NCBI GenBank assembly: GCA_940671915.1
Contig: CALNVZ010003433.1
Coordinates: 26,979,132 to 27,043,131 of the forward strand
Origin: Paracentrotus lividus
Taxonomy: Eukaryota > Echinodermata > Echinoidea > Camarodonta > Echinidae
DNA length: 64,000 bases
Direction of reading: 5' to 3'
Position 1 is the first letter of the stretch. Every line of letters starts with the position of its first letter. Positions 1 to 10,600 of the stretch are shown here, piece by piece. The notes beneath the pieces were generated by a model, which was not told the DNA's origin, searched no databases, and was given only the letters and a program-made list of their open reading frames with translations. Made by a program: the position numbers and the translations under genes.

Positions 1-566
1 GCCAGAAAAAAAATTTAACACCCAACCCCCCCCCCCCCCCCCCCCCCCTCCCCTTTCCCTCTAATGATAATAGCCAAACACAATAAGAATAATTTCCACT
101 ATCCACTAATCATTGAAAAATTAATTTTTTTTCGGTAAGAAAGTGTTGTTGTTTTTGTTGTTGTCAAGATTGCAATTACCTATAAGTTACTATTTTTTCC
201 ATATGATCTTTGCTTTTCTAATATAAACGACCATATATTACATGTCCCCAAAATATTAGATAATACATTTTTGTTTTAGATTATGGTATTTATTTAATTC
301 AGCCATATCACATCTCAATATATATTTAAAACACAAGTTTTAAAAGTTTTGATTCATTGTCAAATAGATTTAATGTATGTCTATGGTTATTTATTGGTCT
401 ATGAATTCAATAAAACAGCAGTTGTCAAACCACAGACTATAATTTGACGCCACAGTAAGTAGCAACCTCTAATGTAATTCCTTATGTAACAATTTTAGTA
501 GGGACATAACTTATGAAGAATGTTTGCTTAACTTTGTGTCATTTCGTATATTTGCATTAAATACAG
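1..566. other. Intron sequence upstream of first EGF exon
   Basis: This is non-coding sequence 5' of the first recognisable EGF exon. It carries a C homopolymer (about 26-48). From about 60 on it resembles the introns before the next two EGF exons, for instance the GTTGTTGTTTTTGTTG run and the stretch around 360-480, so it is the intron half of the first tandem unit. Earlier exons of gene B would lie left of the window. Confidence 0.6.
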
Positions 567-665
567 TTAACTGCCTTGGAGACAATCCGTGTAGTAATGG
601 GGCGACCTGTGCTGATAATCAGTGCATCTGTTCAGATCAGTTTACGGGGATACTCTGTCAAGAAG
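567..665 (+). CDS. Gene B, EGF-like exon 1 of 3
   Basis: This is a 99-nt symmetrical phase 1-1 exon between an ACAG acceptor and a GTAATG donor. With the split first codon it reads VNCLGDNPCSNGATCADNQ and continues CICSDQFTGILCQE. All six cysteines of one EGF-like domain are there (C-x5-C-x5-C-x4-C-x-C-x8-C). EGF domains are extracellular, disulphide-bonded interaction modules, usually coded by 1-1 exons that duplicate without breaking frame. The same exon recurs at 1153 and 1776, and a transmembrane exon follows at 2558. The gene is probably a multi-EGF membrane protein whose 5' part is outside the window. No calcium-binding signature (DxNEC) is present. Confidence 0.85.
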
Positions 666-1152
666 GTAATGATATAGAATAATAATAAATTGCCAACTAC
701 CGATTTTCATTGGAAATTACGTTTTGGAGGTAAAAAATTTATTGTTGTTGTTTTTGTTGTTGGCAATCACCTGCAATTACTAATTTTGCTAAAAATTTGC
801 ACATTAAAAAAAAAAAAAAGAAATTCTCTGATTATCTTTTAAAAACATTTGGATACTACCTGTTCCCAAATAATAGAATGTGCAATTTTGTTTACTTATA
901 GTATGTTTAATTCAACCATTCCATTCGTCATTTCAAATAGTCGTCTTTCAAACCATTGTTTGATGTGTGTCTGTGTCTTTCTAATTGTCTATCAATTCTA
1001 CAAAACAACCATTGTCAAGGCGAACACTTATATGACGCTAAAATAAGTTGTAAATTCTAAAATTATTACTTATGTACTTTTATTAGGGACATAACTTATA
1101 AAGAATATTTTCTTGAACTTAGTATCAATTCATTTCATTTGCATTAACACAG

Positions 1153-1251
1153 TGAACTGCAATGGGGACAACCCGTGTAGTAATGGGGCGACCTGTGCTG
1201 ATAATCAGTGCATCTGTTCAGATCAGTTCTCAGGGGTGCTGTGTCAGGAAG
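1153..1251 (+). CDS. Gene B, EGF-like exon 2 of 3
   Basis: This is another 99-nt phase 1-1 exon, between CACAG and a GTATGC donor. It encodes a six-cysteine EGF domain almost identical to the first; the visible changes are Leu to Asn after the first Cys and FTGIL to FSGVL. The flanking introns match those of the neighbouring units more loosely than the exons match each other. That suggests purifying selection or gene conversion on the exon after tandem duplication of ~600-bp units. Confidence 0.85.
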
Positions 1252-1775
1252 GTATGCCTAATGATAACAGCCATACAGAATAATGAATACTTGCCGTTTG
1301 CCACTTATTATTTAAAATTTCGTTTTGAAGTAAGAAACTTATGTTGTTGTTGTTATTGTTCTTTTTGTTAGATAGCAATCCCCGACAATTTACTATTCTG
1401 CCACAAATGTTGAGTATTATTTTTTTTTTCTTCTTCTCTAATATAAAATATCCGGATAATACCTGTCCCCAAAATATTGGACAACAAATTTTCTGTACTT
1501 ATGGTATATGTTGAATTCAGCCATTCTATTCGTCATTTCAAATGGTCTTCTTTGAAGCCATTGTTTAATAATGTGTGTCTATGTCTTTCTAATTGTTTTT
1601 CAAAATTCTGTAAATGAACCGTTGTCAAAGCGAACACTAATACTAGTATTACGCCACTGTAAATTGCAACCTCTATTTTAATTACTTAGGTAATGATTTT
1701 TTGCAGCAACCAAACTTAAAAAGAAAATTTGCTTTACGGTACTTAATGTCATATTTCTGTATTGCATTACTACAG

Positions 1776-1874
1776 TTAACTGCATTGGAGACAATCCGTG
1801 TAGTAATGGGGCGACCTGTGCCGATAATCAGTGCATCTGTTCAGATCAGTTTACAGGGATACTCTGTCAAGAAG
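1776..1874 (+). CDS. Gene B, EGF-like exon 3 of 3
   Basis: This is the third 99-nt phase 1-1 EGF exon (acceptor CTACAG, donor GTAATG). It differs from exon 1 by only a few bases: Leu to Ile after the first Cys, otherwise mostly silent. It ends in phase 1, matching the phase-1 start of the next candidate exon at 2558, so the chain EGF-EGF-EGF-membrane tail is frame-compatible. Confidence 0.85.
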
Positions 1875-2557
1875 GTAATGGTCAGGTGCTGATCCACAAT
1901 TCGTTCTCATAAATTATTGTGCAGGCCCTATTGTCTAGGGACAATAGCGGAGCTGTTGTATTTAGGCATGCACCGATGCAATCTATTGTGTGTACAAAGG
2001 CTGGATCCGCTACTGATGTTAATAGCTATACAGAATCATTAATCATTAACACCAATATATTATTGGCAATATTATTCATAATTACACGTATTGTAATGTG
2101 TAATGACAATGATAAACAGTATACATATATTATGAATACAATGTAAAAATCAAATTCAGTGCATGTAGTTGAATTTGAAACATACGTAGATATTGTTGTG
2201 GCAATTAAACCTCTTCAAAAGTTGTATTCATTTATATGTTTATTCATTTTTATTTATTTATTTTTATCAAATTATCTTTTTTTTTTTTTTTAAACAAATA
2301 GCAGTAATGATCATAATTATTATGATGGGGTGCACAAAGCGGTTATGATGGTAGGGGGTGAAGAAATTCACCTGTCCATTTCATACCCTTATCATGTTCA
2401 TTTGAGAACCTCCCACAGCCCCCCCCCCCCCCCTCCCCACTCTCACACACACACCCATCATTTCTATACCACAGTAAAAATATAATGTATGGTGATGATG
2501 GTAATGGAGGCTTGATGAGTAACAAATAAGTTCTTAATTAATCACCTTATCGTTTAG
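1875..2557. other. Intron of gene B, no exon seen
   Basis: No domain or spliced ORF is recognisable here. There is an AT-rich stretch, a T-run near 2279, a C-run near 2421 followed by CA-rich sequence, and short ATG-rich simple sequence. Confidence 0.5.
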
Positions 2558-2865
2558 ATGAGGAAAACGGAGACAAACCTGAGAAAAACGTGCAGAGTAT
2601 TGACGAGAAAATCCAGAATGTGAATCGGTGACAAAATTCGCAGCTCAAAGGTTCCAAAGTCTGTCATCGCTATAATCGTGATCATCATCATCATCATCGT
2701 CGTCGTCGTCGTTCGTGCGTTGTTGTATGTTACAGACGCAAAAAGGCTGATAAAGCTGTGATCACCAAGGCTTCCCTTAAGCGCAGAGGGTGTACTGCCA
2801 CTACTACTAATGGTGATATGTATGATACTAATGATGATAATCATAAATGTAATGATGTTAAAAAA
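2558..2865 (+). pseudogene. Gene B transmembrane/cytoplasmic exon, frame broken
   Basis: After a TTTAG acceptor the exon starts in phase 1, like the gene A exon at 43288. It reads an acidic/basic stalk (EENGDKPEKN...) but meets TGA at about 2626. One frame over, from 2645, it encodes [16 protein letters not shown] plus a Val run, the same membrane segment as gene A. The cytoplasmic tail YRRKKADKAVITKASLKRR then returns to the first frame and stays open to a TGA at about 2865. Two frame changes that cancel, one before the membrane helix and one in the GTC/GTT run, mean either real decay or two sequencing indels. Homology to the gene A tail is clear; functionality is not. Confidence 0.6.
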
Positions 2866-2900
2866 TGATTATAGGAATAGGAATAATTTATCTTTTTTAG

Positions 2901-3036
2901 AACCCATCAACTCTGTAAAGTGACCAATGCTCATGTCGATATGAATAACAAAAAACTCAATCAACAATGGTTTGACATGATCATGATGATTCTGAATGAA
3001 TTAGAAGAATCTGATGTCTCTGTAGCGCAAACATGA
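2901..3036 (+). CDS. Possible alternative terminal exon of gene B
   Basis: A good polypyrimidine-AG acceptor (TCTTTTTTAG) is followed by an open frame of 44 codons to TGA. It reads THQLCKVTNAHVDMNNKK and continues to LNELEESDVSVAQT. It needs an upstream exon ending in phase 2. In-frame GT sites of that phase exist in the 2558 exon (after AGA GG at about 2787, or GAT AT at about 2819). It could encode a replacement cytoplasmic tail. There is no family match, so it may be chance. An AATAAA lies at 3353-3358. Confidence 0.3.
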
Positions 3037-6000
3037 GCAAAACTTCATCTCTCCTGAGGTTTGAGTAAGTGGCCTTGACCTCACAAATATATTTCTATGC
3101 TATTTCCCAGTATAGTCAAAGACGGTAATAAGGCGTTTTCTTTTGAAATTACAAGAGAAGATTTATTTAGATTCAAGTGTGACGGGTTACATATAACAGT
3201 ATGATTAAAGTGTTCTCATAATCATGTCGTTGTAGGGTAAAATATTGATACTAAAAGTATTCAAAATAATGGAATGTTGAATTATGAATTAAGTTCATTG
3301 TAATCTATAAGCGTAGCATCATAATGTTAGTATATGTAAGGGTAAACTAACTAATAAATATTAATTATCCTATTAACTACTAACATGTGAAGCATATTGA
3401 AATGTAAGTATTACAAGTATATGTATTTATGTGTATATAGTTTATGTATAATTTATATTTCCATTCTCATCATTGGGCTCATTTAACATGTGTTGATAGA
3501 AATAATTCGAATAGGTGTAATATACTAGTACACGTTAGTGCAATATGATTCTTTTATTTGAGAATTCTACAAACATTATCTATGTGTTTATATTATTATG
3601 TGAGATTCCCTATTTGAATGCAAAAACATATAATCATTCCCGATGTATAATTAAACTAATGTGGCGTCAAGAACTAAAACCATCTTATCTATTTTATTTC
3701 TTTTTGGTATACGAAGAGGTCAATTGTAAAAGGGCTATAGGTCTTTTTAAAGCTAATCTGACCCCCCCCCCACCCCTTTAATGTAATGAGTATAAGTAGC
3801 TCTATGAAAAAGGAGAGGCTGAAGTTCTTATCAAAATGTGAACAAATGGCTATGAAAAATTTGTCCATAACAGAATCACCATGTATAGGGGACAAAAAAA
3901 TATCGGAATGATATGTAAAGTGGATCTATTCCAATTTAAAACCAAGCTTTTCATAATTTAATCTTCCGTTCAGTTCAGTTCAGTTTATTTTCCAACTTCA
4001 GCAAATATACATGTTATAAAGATTTCAAGTATGCAATAATTACGCATTTATCATGACAGTGGTTCGTACAATACACATTTTATAATACACATAAATTGGC
4101 GTATACTAGTGAGGATAATCGTAAAGGAAAATAGCAAGCTTCCAGTTGGACGGACCTATAAAAGAAGCTAATATGCTTTCGATCATAAAGGACCTATTTG
4201 CAATAGTTTGTGAAATGGAAAAAAACTTTGTAATCTAAAAAGAAAGGAAATAGAGCGCTAAGAGAGAGAGAGAGAGAGAGGAAGAAGGAGAAAGAGGGAG
4301 AGAGGGGGAACGAGAGGGAGAGAGAAAGAGAGAGAGAGAGAAAGAAAGGAAAAGGTAGGGAGAAGGTAGAAAGAGAATTAGCAACATACAGTGCGTCCCA
4401 GAAAAAAAACGAAACCGAGACTGCTCGATGTTTCCTCACAAGCTAATCTTAACTAATAATTAATAACCCATATATATTACATAATATAATATAATTTAAT
4501 ATGTTAGCCCTACATGCTCTGTTCAGATAAAAATTTTCTTGATATGGTAAAATAGCATCTAGTTTAATTTAATTTATTAGAATGAAATGTACCAAGCAAA
4601 CTTATTGTGTTGTCATTAGGAATACTACGAAAATATATAAGAATTCATATTTAACATCCATATATTAATCAAAGACATTTACTTGCCTTGCATTGTATTG
4701 TTGTTAATTTCATTTAGTACTAATTAGGTTTTCCTGTCATTTTAAAACAAATATCACCCAATTTCATTAACGAGTACTCCAGATGAATGTTCAGCCTTTT
4801 CATTCCATAAGTTCTTCGTTCTAACTTGTACACATTCAATTTCATTTGCGGTCAAGAAAGAAAGTAGCATATATATATATATATATTTATGTTTGTTTGG
4901 CGTCATTGAATAAAACGAGGCAAATCCGTCATTCAAATTCATTCACAGTGTCCCGTATATGAATAAATGCCCCCGTCACATTTTCCCATTCTCATGCATC
5001 CATTTTTACTACAATCATTCAAATAAATATCACGCTTATTCAAGAAGTCAAGATACATATGATATGGTGCATCGTCTATTTTGTATAAGGTTGCGATTTC
5101 AACTTTGGTATTGCTTAAAATAATTTCACAATTCTCAATTGCCCCCATTAAAGTTGAAATTCTGGTGTGACTGACATTTTTGGATTATCATTGAAACATT
5201 TAAAATTTATGGAAAGGAATCGATCTACCAGGATCTTATATATCGAGCGATTGTATTACATTACAGCAGGTTGAGAAAGCCCATGGAAAGGTGGAGGGGC
5301 GAGGTCAACAAGAAAAAGGGCATCCGAACTTTGTTTCATTGAAATATGTTATAGCAAGAACTATAGGGGTTTGCAATATAATTATTTTCTGAAATTAATT
5401 GTTCTAAGACCGCCGTCCGAAAACTAATAGGCCTATTAAAGACTACGGCCAATATTCTGAACGAATACTTATTTGCATGAATTCCCTGGGTTGAAGTTGA
5501 GCGGTCCTAATATTGCATGTGCTGATATTGCATGTGCAGTTTTTTTTTTCTGTTGTTGACTGATGCATCAGATAAATGGATTTCAACAATAGCTTGTACG
5601 AACTTCAACTCATACAAAACCTGTCTTCGGTCAGAATGCGGGCCAAATGGTCTGTACCGGAAGCCTTATATTATGGGACATGAGACTGCGGCGTAACTGG
5701 GAATTTTCAATAGAAGCAGTATACATCGCAGGGTAGATTAGAAATCTTTTAATTCGGCATTGCACGTTTTGTCCTTGCCCAAGTAGATGTAGGTATTACG
5801 AGACGACATAATTATTAACCGCACGCAAGCCTGTCCCTCATAAGATATGATGGTAGAGCCCTGTAACATAAAGACTTACGATCGATAAATAGTTATGATC
5901 GATTTTATCTCATTTGGAACGCAGGTATAGTCGTGGATTATGATTACGATATGCTTAAGATAGGGTTAGGGTTGTGATTAAGATCATCACTTTGGAACAC

Positions 6001-6179
6001 CCTTTCCATGTGAGGCTATCAAGAAAAAATCAATCGTAACTTTTTATCGATCGTATGTCCTTATGTGACCGGCATAGAATTACCTAATATTATGTCATCT
6101 TTAATCGTAATGAATATTCTCAAACATAAATATTAAACTACATTATCAGTTGTAAAGTTGACTTATTTTTTTTTAGCAG
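3037..6179. other. Intergenic stretch between genes B and A
   Basis: No gene was recognised. It contains a possible polyadenylation signal AATAAA at 3353, a C-run at 3762, a purine-rich (GA)n microsatellite at about 4259-4360, a (TA)n stretch near 4868, and a block around 5930-6060 that recurs near 33770-33870 (ATTAAGATCATCA..TTTGGA). The GGGTTAGGG-like word in that block is not a telomere array. Confidence 0.5.
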
Positions 6180-6605
6180 CAACGTTTTCACGTACCGGGG
6201 ATGCTCATCGGACCGACAGATCCTTGCGGAAATTTGCTGTTGACCCGCGGGCGGTCGTAGATTTCGCAATCGTTGGGCAAAGAGACTACGCCCTTTTCAA
6301 AACACTGGAAGTTTTACGAAGGCAGTCGAAGTATAGTTTTTTGGGACTTACGTACGTATTTTTGTTTCTAAATTTTTTCTTAAAATTAATATTATCATCA
6401 TAACTATTTCATAGGTGGGCATAATAACAAGAAAAACATTAAGACATTAAAATACTTCAACTGAATTTGAAAAAGGGTGCTTTTTGTTATAAGTGTGGCA
6501 TTTTTTTTTTTTTTTTTTTTTGCTTCATTCAGGTAAATGAACTTATTTTTGAAAAGTAAGGTTTTATGTCATTTAACTACTAGGTCAAAAAAGAAAGATT
6601 CGACA

Positions 6606-6657
6606 ATGAAGGCACTGGTTATCCTGTTCACCACTTTCCGTATCACCACCGTTTATG
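6606..6657 (+). CDS. Gene A exon 1: start codon and signal peptide
   Basis: An ATG with A at -3 opens [18 protein letters not shown], with a basic residue at position 2 and a hydrophobic core, then a GTAAGT donor in phase 1. A TAG acceptor-like site at 6591 suggests the exon begins at 6594 with a short 5' leader, possibly joined to an upstream non-coding exon around 6180-6330. It would direct the product into the secretory pathway, as required for discoidin, kringle and EGF domains. The phase-1 end fits the phase-1 start of the discoidin exon at 14862. The peptide is short, so the call rests partly on context. Confidence 0.6.
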
Positions 6658-7610
6658 GTAAGTACATATTTTTAAAACCCCAGTAATTTGTCTTTTCGTT
6701 TTAAATGATCAGTTTATGCTTTCCACATTTATGATTTCTCATTCAGGAAGTATTATACAGTAGTATTTAAATTATATAGTATTATTAGCATATGAGTGTG
6801 ATTGCCGATATCATCTGCGTAGCATTTTTCATTATACATGTTATATCATGAAGAAATAATGATGAAAAATTTCCTTTTTCCTGAAGAATTAAAATCTCTT
6901 TGCTCAGATCCTTCAAGTGTTTTGTAACACCGACATGTACATGGGCTTACACTGAAAACCTAAACGGTAGACCGACTAACTTTAAAGGGATTAAGTAGCT
7001 TTCAAAAACAAGAGCAATTATATCAAGATTAATAAAATTATATTGTTCCAACAGTAAAAACAAACTACTGAAAGTTCCAGATCAAATGGAAGTCATTTAC
7101 TACCTTAAAACAGTGTAACAAACAATTCCAAGCATACAGCCAAACAACAGTACCCCTCATGCTGAGAGCTCACCAGGGCCGCTAGAGAGGGGGGACTTTA
7201 CAACAGGAAATGGGTGTGTGGAAAAAGCACATGGTTTTTAATAAACCATCCGCTGTTGGTTAATAATTTTGAGTATGAAATCATTGATATCTCGAAGGTA
7301 AAGCAAGCAATTAGCTTGCCATTTTGAAGAGATACCAGACTGACCTAAGTGTTTATAATTATGTTGGCAAAATAAGCTAAATCGAATAATGTGATTTGAA
7401 TCATCATTCAATGTTACTGCATCCCTTTAAAGCTAGTAATGTGATGCCCAGACCAGGCGCGTATCCAGGATTTCGCCACCCGGGGGGCCCGACGTGAATT
7501 TGGCGCCCCTGGTGTACTTTCAAAATATGCCCCCCCCCCCCCCCGCAAGGCAAACATAGGCCTACGGCTTAAATGTATGTTGAAGGATTTTGAATAATAA
7601 TTCCATTTGA

Positions 7611-7658
<48 letters not shown>

Positions 7659-10600
7659 ACTTGCCAATGGTGAGTTCATGGAAAAGAATTTCTAGGTATA
7701 TTAGGTATTACCGCTATAGATGAAAATACGAATATTCTAAATACTAGCGCGAAGCGCGATCAGATTTTCCCCCTCTACTTTACGATCAGAAAGCAAAGAA
7801 TTCTAAGCTTTAGGGTATCAATTTTGTTTAGCTCTTCATCAGAATATCATATTGAACAGGAGCTGAAATTTGTCGCATCAAAACGATTTGAAAGCAAGCC
7901 ATATAAAATCATGTGAAATTTGTCATCAAGTAATGTGAAATCAAACAAATGTATATTGATGTTTTGTTGTCAGAATCCTCATAATCTGGTTACAAGAAAG
8001 AAAAAATAGGCGAGCGTGAATCGCGAGCAAGAAATCTGAATGTATCGGAATGATCTCTGAAAACGTGAACATTTTATGCATTTCTCAGGAACACAATGTA
8101 ATAACTCCTTGGAAAATGAAGCGAGCGCGAAGCGCGATCGAAAATTTTGCTCTATGTAATAGAGACCTGAAGTTTAGGATCAATTTGGCCTCCATAATTT
8201 AAAGACCGTATTTGCCCAGTAATTTTAACATGCTTATGAAAGAGAAATGAATATCTATCTATCTAGCTGCTTATCTATCCTTCTGCTTCCCTCCCTAAGT
8301 TTAAAATAAATTTGGCGCCCCTAAGTTTAGCTCAATTTGGCGCCAACTAATCATTTGGCGCCCCCTGAATGTTAGTTTGAATTGGCGCCATACATGTACG
8401 ATTTAGGTGATTCGATGCCCCTGGGAAAATGCAAAAATAAATGTAACGTGTATTCAAATAAATTAAAATGTCTTGATGATTAGTATCCTGTAATGCAAAT
8501 TATGGTCGAGGAAAAAAACACATGCGAGAGCGGAATTTTGATGTCTTTGATTGATGATGGAAAACATGGCATTGCATGCCGTTCCTCAGGAACACAATGT
8601 AATAACTCATTGGGAAAAGAAATGATGCGAGCGCGTAGCGCGAGCCAAAATTTTGCAATCTATATACAGACCAGGAGGAATTAAAAATTTTAGAGACCAT
8701 ATTTCAAATACCAAGTTGTTGCCCCTTAGTTTCAGGTAAATTCGGCACACCTCCCTAAGTTCAAAATATGTTGGAGCCCATAAGTTTAAGATCAATTCGG
8801 CATCCTAAGTCTCAGGTCAAATTGACGCCCTTACGTTTAAGCTCAATTTTGGCGCCCCCTAAGATTTAGGTCATTTGAAATGCAAAAATGAATGTAACGT
8901 AAAATCAAATAAATTGAAATGTTTTGAATGGTATAGAATCCCATAATGTAAATTTTGGTAAGAGGAAAACACAGNNNNNNNNNNNNNNNNNNNNNNNNNN
9001 NNNNNNNNNNNNNNNNNNNNNNNNNNNNNNNNNNNNNNNNNNNNNNNNNNNNNNNNNNNNNNNNNNNNNNNNNNTGCCATTACATTTCAACCATGGGGGC
9101 CCACCCTCCACCCGGCACGGCGCGGGCTATACTCTCTACGCAATGCCGAACACGCTGGGCCCATAGATTGTATATTAGGATACTTCTTTTGGTATTATTT
9201 AATAATTTTGCCAGTTTTTCACTTTGTTGTGTTTTCTTTGATTATAGTTTCTAATAAGTACGGCTAATGAGTTCCTGAATTTTCCATAAATAGGAATATT
9301 ATTGCAAAGGGAAAAAAAGTTCCTGCTACTTTGCGTCAATTCGAAATCCTAGTAAGATCAAACCTGTCAATATGGCCAATGCCTCAAATTAGCCTCGATA
9401 CTGCTGCATATTCATTTCTTCCTCTATACTGCATATTTGATATTACACCTTGATGATCAGCAGTTTTTTTAAAAGCTGATTTCTCAGCCTTTCACAAATA
9501 TGGTACATTTCAGTCTTCGATTGTGTTAAAAAAGAAGTCCTGTCACTTTGAACATTATCACAACGATCTCTTTACTCGAGGGGTCATATTTCCGCATTAT
9601 TCACATGCAGTATCGAATGTGACGGCGTCTTCGCAAGATGTGATCAAAGTCACTTATTTATATCCAATAATTCCGTTAGAATCAATCTATGTGAATAAGA
9701 TTTCTGATTACACTTTAGCACATGTGTTTATAGGCTTGCAAAATGTCTTATTTCCCGATGGTTTGAAGCATCTACCTAGAAAACTAGTGATAAAAGTTCA
9801 ATTATTTATTTCATGTCCAGGTACTAAATTCCTTCGAACGGATCGACTGAATTCCATTTTACGACAGTGGAAGGTTTCCTTAGGACGGTTTTTGTGCGCT
9901 TAGAGTATGTTGCTAGTGCATTGTCAATCTCCTCGCCGTATAGCGGGTTTGTTTTCTGCGTGCATTTCACTTAACTATAATGTAATGTGCGTTTTCCCCT
10001 CCTCAAATATGAGCGTCGTTTATGTTAAGATTTAAGTCATTACGTTAGATTTACAGTTTCACGTGGAAGTAGAATTGGTGTTGATTGCAAGTTATTATAT
10101 ATTTTTTTTTTTTTTTTTTTTTTGGTTGTTGGGTGGCTTCACCCTGTTAACGGCTGACTTATAACCTGCCTCGATTCATACTGGTTTCTAATAAGTCTAC
10201 TTCCTGTACCTATCCATATATCTTTAACAGGGGCCGGCGGAGCCAAGGGGGGGGGCGTCTTGCAGCTCCTCCAACCCCCACGTTTTCAGCCAACGTGTAC
10301 AACAAATGCAAAAACTTGAACATTACATTTATGATTTTGTCTGTTAGCCCCCCCCCGCCCACTTCGGCTCAGCCCTCCATTTTCAAAAACGCTCCGCGGC
10401 CCCTGTTAATTTAAACTTGTACACTGTGGCTTATTGTGGTTAAAATATTATATTAGGATCGTCCTTTTTGAACTTTAAAACACATTCCTTTTCAAAAATA
10501 AAGTCGATACATTTCTGATGAGAAGTAAAAAAAAGGCCAGTCTTTTTTGTTTTTTTTTGTAATCAATCTTTCAAATTTCGCCACTTTTTTTTTTTCTGGC

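Larger units (their letters stand above)
60..1874 (+). repeat. Tandem array of ~600-bp EGF exon+intron units
   Basis: Three consecutive segments each hold a GTTGTT-rich intron stretch, a conserved intron block with ATGT(G)TGTCTATG, CAAAACAACCATTGTCAA and GACGCCAC-like words, and one EGF exon. Exon starts are 586 and 623 bp apart. The whole exon plus intron has been copied, which points to unequal crossing-over or segmental duplication rather than exon shuffling from afar. Confidence 0.75.

Noticed and set aside
5955..5975. GGGTTAGGG telomere-like word (also near 33775, 37910 and 51595)
   Set aside because: Isolated words without tandem arrays; not telomeric.
9523..9903. 126-codon open frame
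   Set aside because: No recognisable motif, promoter, splice site or relative; chance length is possible in this composition. Listed only as an unrecognised ORF.
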